From Flavobacteriales bacterium (lineage in GTDB: Bacteria > Bacteroidota > Bacteroidia > DT-38): 18,481 nt of DNA. Of this stretch, positions 15,480 through 18,481 are shown one piece after another. Below the pieces are notes generated by a model. That model had not been told where the DNA came from, did not search any database, and saw only the letters and a program-made list of their open reading frames with translations. Location of the stretch: contig JABSPR010000159.1 of assembly GCA_013214975.1 (NCBI GenBank), positions 1 through 18,481 on the forward strand, written 5' to 3'. Both the position numbers and the translations under genes were made by a program. Each line of letters opens with the position of its first letter. Position 1 is the stretch's first letter.

Positions 15480-16601
15480 TTGACCACAAGCAATAACTCT
15501 GTATTGAAACCACTTGAATATATAAAACCACTGGATGGCATTCGGGCCTTGGCTATCTTATTGGTCCTTATCTGGCATTATGGAGTATGCCAAATCCCTC
15601 CTGATATAGAAGAGGGGGTAATTACTGATTTAGGGCGATATCTATCGTTAACATGGAGTGGAGTTGACCTGTTTTTTATTCTTTCAGGCTTTCTAATCGG
15701 ACGAATACTAATCTATTATAAGGGCAGTTCTAATTTCTTTAAATCGTTTTATATTAGGCGGGCCCTTCGGATTTTTCCAGCATACTATTTTGTGCTTATA
15801 ATGTTTGTTATGCTTGGTATGGCAGGTAAACAAAATTGGTTTCCATGGTTAACGATTAATCCGTTACCTACATTTCCATTCTTCATTTATATCCAGAATT
15901 TCTTTATGCCTTCTACATTTGGTCCTCATTGGCTTGGAGTAACTTGGTCTCTAGCTATAGAAGAACAGTTCTATTTAGTACTCCCTTTTGTTATTTATTT
16001 TACTAAAAGAACATGGTTGCCAGTCTTGCTTGTTTTGGGAATTATTGCCGCTCCATTTTTTAGAGATTCAATTGATGGATTGGGTGCCTATGTTTTACCT
16101 CACGCCAGGATGGATGCTCTATTATTCGGTGTGTTAATTGCATATTATCACTTAAATGGAAAACTTGAAAAAGCTTTTAATAAGAAGGGATTAGTGTTGT
16201 TCGTTATTGGGATAGCATCAATCGTTATTATGTTTTTAATAAAGAATACCTTGAATGGACGAATCGGTATTGGGCATCCATTATTGCATACATCTTTTCT
16301 TTTTTTATATGGTAGCTTAATCGTTTACACTATAACCCAACCATTAAACGCTTTTGGCAAATTTCTCTCTAATCCTGTATTTAAGCACGTAGCTAAAGTG
16401 TCTTATATGATATATTTAACCCATCAAATATTTAGCGGGATGTTTCATATGTGGTTCTTTACATTTTATCCTCAGATGAGAGACCTAGAATCTATAGGTG
16501 TTACCCTTTTATCTTTAGCAGCAACTTTTACCTTTGCAACAATATCGTATAAGTATTTTGAAGGACCAATACTTGGATTAGGTAAGAAATATATTTATTA
16601 A
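15480..16601 (+). CDS. Acyltransferase-3 family membrane protein (OafA/YrhL-like)
   Basis: A 373-residue integral membrane acyltransferase with about ten hydrophobic helices. Such proteins O-acylate (usually acetylate) sugars of surface polysaccharides, lipopolysaccharide or secreted glycolipids. Family marks are LDGIRALAIL (18-27) followed by the conserved His33, GVDLFFILSGFLIGR (61-75), FYIRRALRIFPAYY (90-103) and TWSLAIEEQFYLVLP (155-169). It lacks the C-terminal SGNH domain of longer relatives. The start is TTG: a TAA at 15477-15479 lies immediately before it in frame and no ATG comes before the conserved start. The 62-bp gap from the DUF58 gene has no terminator, so co-transcription is possible. 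The acceptor is unknown, and no other glycan gene is nearby. Confidence 0.88.
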   Translation: MTTSNNSVLKPLEYIKPLDGIRALAILLVLIWHYGVCQIPPDIEEGVITDLGRYLSLTWSGVDLFFILSGFLIGRILIYYKGSSNFFKSFYIRRALRIFPAYYFVLIMFVMLGMAGKQNWFPWLTINPLPTFPFFIYIQNFFMPSTFGPHWLGVTWSLAIEEQFYLVLPFVIYFTKRTWLPVLLVLGIIAAPFFRDSIDGLGAYVLPHARMDALLFGVLIAYYHLNGKLEKAFNKKGLVLFVIGIASIVIMFLIKNTLNGRIGIGHPLLHTSFLFLYGSLIVYTITQPLNAFGKFLSNPVFKHVAKVSYMIYLTHQIFSGMFHMWFFTFYPQMRDLESIGVTLLSLAATFTFATISYKYFEGPILGLGKKYIY

Positions 16602-16629
16602 TTATTCGACAACTTATTTAGAAAAGCGC

Positions 16630-16643
16630 AGTATATCTATACT
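16630..16643. promoter_or_regulatory. Small inverted repeat AGTATA-TC-TATACT
   Basis: A perfect 6-bp inverted repeat with two central bases, 40 bp upstream of the dehydrogenase ATG. It could be an operator, but an AT-rich repeat this short can arise by chance. Confidence 0.2.
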
Positions 16644-16682
16644 TAAACAAGCGTGTCAATTAACCAATCAGTGCATCTAATT

Positions 16683-17408
16683 ATGGCTGATATCAATAAA
16701 AGAAATTTGAAATCAAGAAAGCATGTTCTCATTACTGGAGGAAATCAAGGAATAGGATTAGAGACGACTAAGGCATTTATAGATCTTGGATATAGAGTTA
16801 CCGTTCTGGCCAGGGAAAACACACCGTATTTAAAACCGCTTGATTGTCATTTTATCAAATATGACCTCAATGACATTGAGGGTATTTCTAAATTAATATC
16901 CACATTAGATCATATTGATGTGCTGATTAATAATGCGGGTATTATGAACGTAATGAATTACAATACTTACACGAAAATTGCGAAAAATAAAGTGATGAAG
17001 GTGAACCTCGAAGCACCCGTTGAGTTAATGACGTGTGTATCCAAAAAAATGATTAAAAATAAATCTGGTAGAATCGTAAATAATGCTTCAATCGCTGGGC
17101 AAATTGGTCATCCAGATATTTGGTATGGAATAACGAAAGCTGGTATTATTAATGCAACAAAAAGCTTCGCTAAAATATTGGGTCCTCAAGGTATCATCGT
17201 TAACTGTATTGCCGCAGGACCTGTTGAAACGGATATGATTCATTCAATTCCAGAAAGCAGGAAAGGGGCCTTGTTAAGTAGTGTTTATTCTGGGAGATTT
17301 GCACAAGCTAGTGAGGTGGCTAAAACAATAGCATGGTTGGGTTCTGAAAGTCCAGCTTATATCAATGGCGTTTGTATTGATATAAATAATGGCGCCTTTC
17401 CGAGATAA
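16683..17408 (+). CDS. Short-chain dehydrogenase/reductase (SDR)
   Basis: A 241-residue NAD(P)-dependent oxidoreductase with a Rossmann fold. The cofactor loop is TGGNQGIG (18-25), followed by NNAG (83-86), Asn108 in KVNLE, and the catalytic Ser136, Tyr148 and Lys152 (YGITK). The classical SDR layout and the C-terminal G-V-C-I-D-I-N-N-G end resemble FabG-type enzymes, but the substrate cannot be read from sequence. I start at the ATG at 16683; an in-frame GTG at 16653 would add ten residues without family support. The gap from the acyltransferase gene is about 80 bp, so the two may form a unit. A bidirectional terminator follows. Confidence 0.88.
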   Translation: MADINKRNLKSRKHVLITGGNQGIGLETTKAFIDLGYRVTVLARENTPYLKPLDCHFIKYDLNDIEGISKLISTLDHIDVLINNAGIMNVMNYNTYTKIAKNKVMKVNLEAPVELMTCVSKKMIKNKSGRIVNNASIAGQIGHPDIWYGITKAGIINATKSFAKILGPQGIIVNCIAAGPVETDMIHSIPESRKGALLSSVYSGRFAQASEVAKTIAWLGSESPAYINGVCIDINNGAFPR

Positions 17409-17436
17409 TCGATATATCAACACGGAAATATTCAAT

Positions 17437-17474
17437 AAAAAAAAGCTCCTACTTGCGTAAGAGCTTCTTTTTTT
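17437..17474. terminator. Bidirectional terminator between SDR and tRNA-Asp
   Basis: The arms AAGCTC (17443-17448) and GAGCTT (17461-17466) pair. On the minus strand the stem extends (TTAC with GTAG) to a GCAA tetraloop. Eight A residues on the left give a T-tract for the minus-strand tRNA-Asp. Seven T residues on the right (17468-17474) serve the plus-strand SDR gene. The right T-tract ends one base before the tRNA 3' end. Confidence 0.88.
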
Positions 17475-17475
17475 G

Positions 17476-17549
17476 CGGAACGGACGGGACTCGAACCCGC
17501 GACCCCCTGCGTGACAGGCAGGTATTCTAACCAACTGAACTACCGCTCC
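17476..17549 (-). tRNA. tRNA-Asp(GTC)
   Basis: A complete 74-nt cloverleaf. The acceptor GGAGCGG pairs with CCGTTCC, with discriminator G and no encoded CCA. The anticodon stem CCTGC/GCAGG encloses CTGTCAC with anticodon GTC. The T arm is CGGG-TTCGAGT-CCCG. A well-matched promoter lies upstream and a bidirectional terminator downstream, so it is a single-gene unit. Confidence 0.95.
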
Positions 17550-17561
17550 AATTGAGAAGTG

Positions 17562-17591
17562 CAAATTTAATCGAATTCTTATTAGCTGCAA
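17562..17591 (-). promoter_or_regulatory. Promoter of tRNA-Asp (TTG-N19-TAAATTTG)
   Basis: On the minus strand TTG (17591-17589) is followed by exactly 19 bases and then TAAATTTG (17569-17562), matching the Bacteroidota sigma factor consensus. The next bases GCACTTCT resemble those after the tRNA-Lys element. The mature tRNA begins 12 bases after the element. Confidence 0.75.
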
Positions 17592-17685
17592 GAGTAAATG
17601 GATATATAATTTAAAAAAATAGTTCGTCGCTGGAAATGAGCATATTTCGGTGTGAATAATTATTTATTAAAACCATTTAATTCCA
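17592..17685. other. Short AT-rich gap without features
   Basis: Between the divergent tRNA-Asp and riboswitch promoters I see no gene, repeat or fold that I can support. Confidence 0.5.
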
Positions 17686-17715
17686 TTGAAATAACAATCA
17701 ATCAATTTACATTTG
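17686..17715 (+). promoter_or_regulatory. Promoter of the cobalamin riboswitch unit (TTG-N19-TACATTTG)
   Basis: TTG at 17686-17688, exactly 19 bases, then TACATTTG at 17708-17715: a full consensus match. The predicted transcription start falls just before the first paired segment of the aptamer (17722), which supports both calls. Confidence 0.78.
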
Positions 17716-17721
17716 TCTCCA

Positions 17722-17878
17722 CTTTGGTTCCATATGTATGGAATAATAGGGAATCCGGTTAGAATCCGGAGCAATCCCCGTTGCTGTAAGCTCATTTTGA
17801 GTTTCGACAATCTTGCCACTGTTAGCTTAGGCTGATGGGAAGGCGTTGAAACAGAGCAAGCCAGAAGACCTGCCAAAG
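17722..17878 (+). ncRNA. Cobalamin riboswitch aptamer
   Basis: An RNA leader element that binds adenosyl- or other cobalamin and usually lowers expression of B12 uptake genes when the vitamin is plentiful. Conserved blocks appear in the correct order: GGGAATCCGG ... AATCCGGAGC, CCCCGTTGCTGTAAG (a variant of CCCGCAACTGTAA), GCCACTG, GGGAAGGC, and the B12 box AGCCAGAAGACCTGCC near 17859-17874. The closing helix CTTTGG (17722-17727) pairs perfectly with CCAAAG (17873-17878). A consensus promoter ends a few bases upstream. The next gene starts at 18010, leaving a 131-nt expression platform. Confidence 0.93.
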
Positions 17879-18009
17879 AGATATAGGTTCGTAGCTTTCG
17901 GGAGAAAGGAGATGGATTTCAAATCTGATTATCAGATGCGATTTTACCTCCAATTATTTTCTAACTACATATTTTAACTGTTCCGGGTGTGGGACGAAAT
18001 TTTAATTAA
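17879..18009 (+). promoter_or_regulatory. Expression platform / leader downstream of the aptamer
   Basis: This leader contains several possible hairpins. CTTTC-GGGA-GAAAG lies at 17895-17908. ATCTGA-TTA-TCAGAT (17923-17937) may be enclosed by GGAG (17908-17911) paired with CTCC (17948-17951). A weak stem GTTCC/GGGAC lies at 17980-17995, close to the start codon. None is followed by a T-tract, so control at translation initiation seems likelier than transcription termination. Which fold forms with ligand cannot be decided by eye. Confidence 0.45.
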
Positions 18010-18481
18010 ATGAAAATAAACAAACAATACGTTGCTGGGCTTTTGGGTCTAATGATGACATCTACATTGGCATTTGGCCAAATGGGAGTGAAGGAGATTA
18101 TAATAAGCAGTGGAGGTAGTTGGGAATCCGGATGTGGAAATACCTGTATGGATTACGTTACAATGTCATCCTACAATACTGCTACAGGTGTTAATACAGT
18201 TTTTGACGAAATCAAAACACAATCTACAAATGATGTAATCGTAGACGATGCGAATGAGTTTGCTTATGTTGCTGCATCTGATTCTATTGTTAAATACGAT
18301 TTGTCAGATTATTCTAGGGTAAGTGCTATAGCTGCCTCCAGTATGCAACGAATGGCAATATTTGGAACTAGCCTTCTTGTCACAAACGGTAATTACAATG
18401 GCGACCCTTTTGTTACGTCATATAATACTTCTGATTTGTCTTTTGATGCTGGTATCTCTGGAATTACTGGAGCAGCAAAGG
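18010..18481 (+). CDS. Secreted beta-propeller-like protein under B12 control (partial)
   Basis: The first 157 residues of a protein cut by the window end. Residues 1-23 are a signal peptide (KINKQ basic start, hydrophobic core GLLGLMMTSTLAF, cleavage likely after AFG). There is no cysteine after the cleavage site, so it is not a standard lipoprotein. Cys42 and Cys46 may form a disulphide. The mature part has short strand-rich repeats (VIVDDANEFAYVA, SIVKYDL, LLVTNGNY) like YncE/DUF5074-type beta-propellers. It follows a cobalamin riboswitch, so a role in B12 capture at the cell surface, as for BtuG of Bacteroides, is a reasonable inference. A secretion-sorting C-terminus and a following BtuB-like receptor would be expected beyond the window. 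The sequence alone does not prove B12 binding. Confidence 0.7.
   Translation, partial: MKINKQYVAGLLGLMMTSTLAFGQMGVKEIIISSGGSWESGCGNTCMDYVTMSSYNTATGVNTVFDEIKTQSTNDVIVDDANEFAYVAASDSIVKYDLSDYSRVSAIAASSMQRMAIFGTSLLVTNGNYNGDPFVTSYNTSDLSFDAGISGITGAAK

Noticed and set aside
17274..17591. A 105-codon minus-strand ORF
   Set aside because: It runs through the tRNA-Asp gene, the terminator and the end of the SDR gene; its middle is translated tRNA sequence.
17667..17876. A 69-codon minus-strand ORF
   Set aside because: It lies antisense to the cobalamin aptamer, whose conserved RNA blocks explain the sequence.
17912..17977. A 21-codon ORF in the riboswitch leader, preceded by AAAGGAG
   Set aside because: The GGAG overlaps or touches the ATG, so spacing is wrong for a ribosome site. 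The region is better explained by hairpins, and the peptide has no cobalt- or B12-related pattern.

Overview
The window looks like chromosome from a low-GC member of the Bacteroidota, probably Flavobacteriales-like. Several independent signs agree. There is a TonB-dependent receptor with an N-terminal carboxypeptidase-regulatory-like domain. Promoters match the Bacteroidota consensus TTG-N19-TAnnTTTG. Neither tRNA gene encodes CCA, and clear Shine-Dalgarno sequences are almost absent. At the right edge a cobalamin riboswitch precedes a secreted propeller-like protein. The species cannot be named from the sequence.

Left edge (1-1900), accessory. An IS3-family insertion sequence runs in from the left on the minus strand and appears to end at 240. 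It abuts the 3' end of a group II intron (about 241-373) whose domain V and domain VI, including the bulged branch-point A, can be folded by eye. Next is a self-inhibited (class II) Fic protein on the minus strand with a GTG start. Behind it is about 400 bp of non-coding DNA with repeated TACCC/GGGTA motifs and a perfect 20-bp palindrome. A tRNA-Lys(TTT) gene with its own terminator closes this region.

Core housekeeping block (2123-10324). Six genes alternate strictly in strand: aroK (+), a PyrR-like phosphoribosyltransferase (-), a TMTC-type membrane/TPR protein (+), rlmD (-), rocD (+) and a TonB-dependent receptor (-). All three convergent pairs overlap at their stop codons by 4-12 bp. Two of the divergent pairs share gaps of only about 50 bp.

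Plus-strand block (10508-17408). This holds dnaE (DNA polymerase III alpha), trxA with a strong terminator, a DUF58/vWA protein, an acyltransferase-3 membrane protein and a short-chain dehydrogenase. A bidirectional terminator separates the dehydrogenase from a minus-strand tRNA-Asp(GTC).

Right edge (17686-18481). A near-ideal promoter drives a complete cobalamin aptamer. About 130 nt further on is the start of an exported, beta-propeller-like protein that is cut by the window end. This resembles the arrangement of B12-capture genes (BtuG-type proteins with BtuB transporters) in gut Bacteroides. Here, however, the visible signal peptide has no lipobox cysteine, so this may be a non-lipoprotein variant. 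It is the most interesting lead in the window, together with the IS-in-intron junction and the regulatory-looking region upstream of fic. Four of the twelve complete genes are forced by upstream stops to use non-ATG starts.
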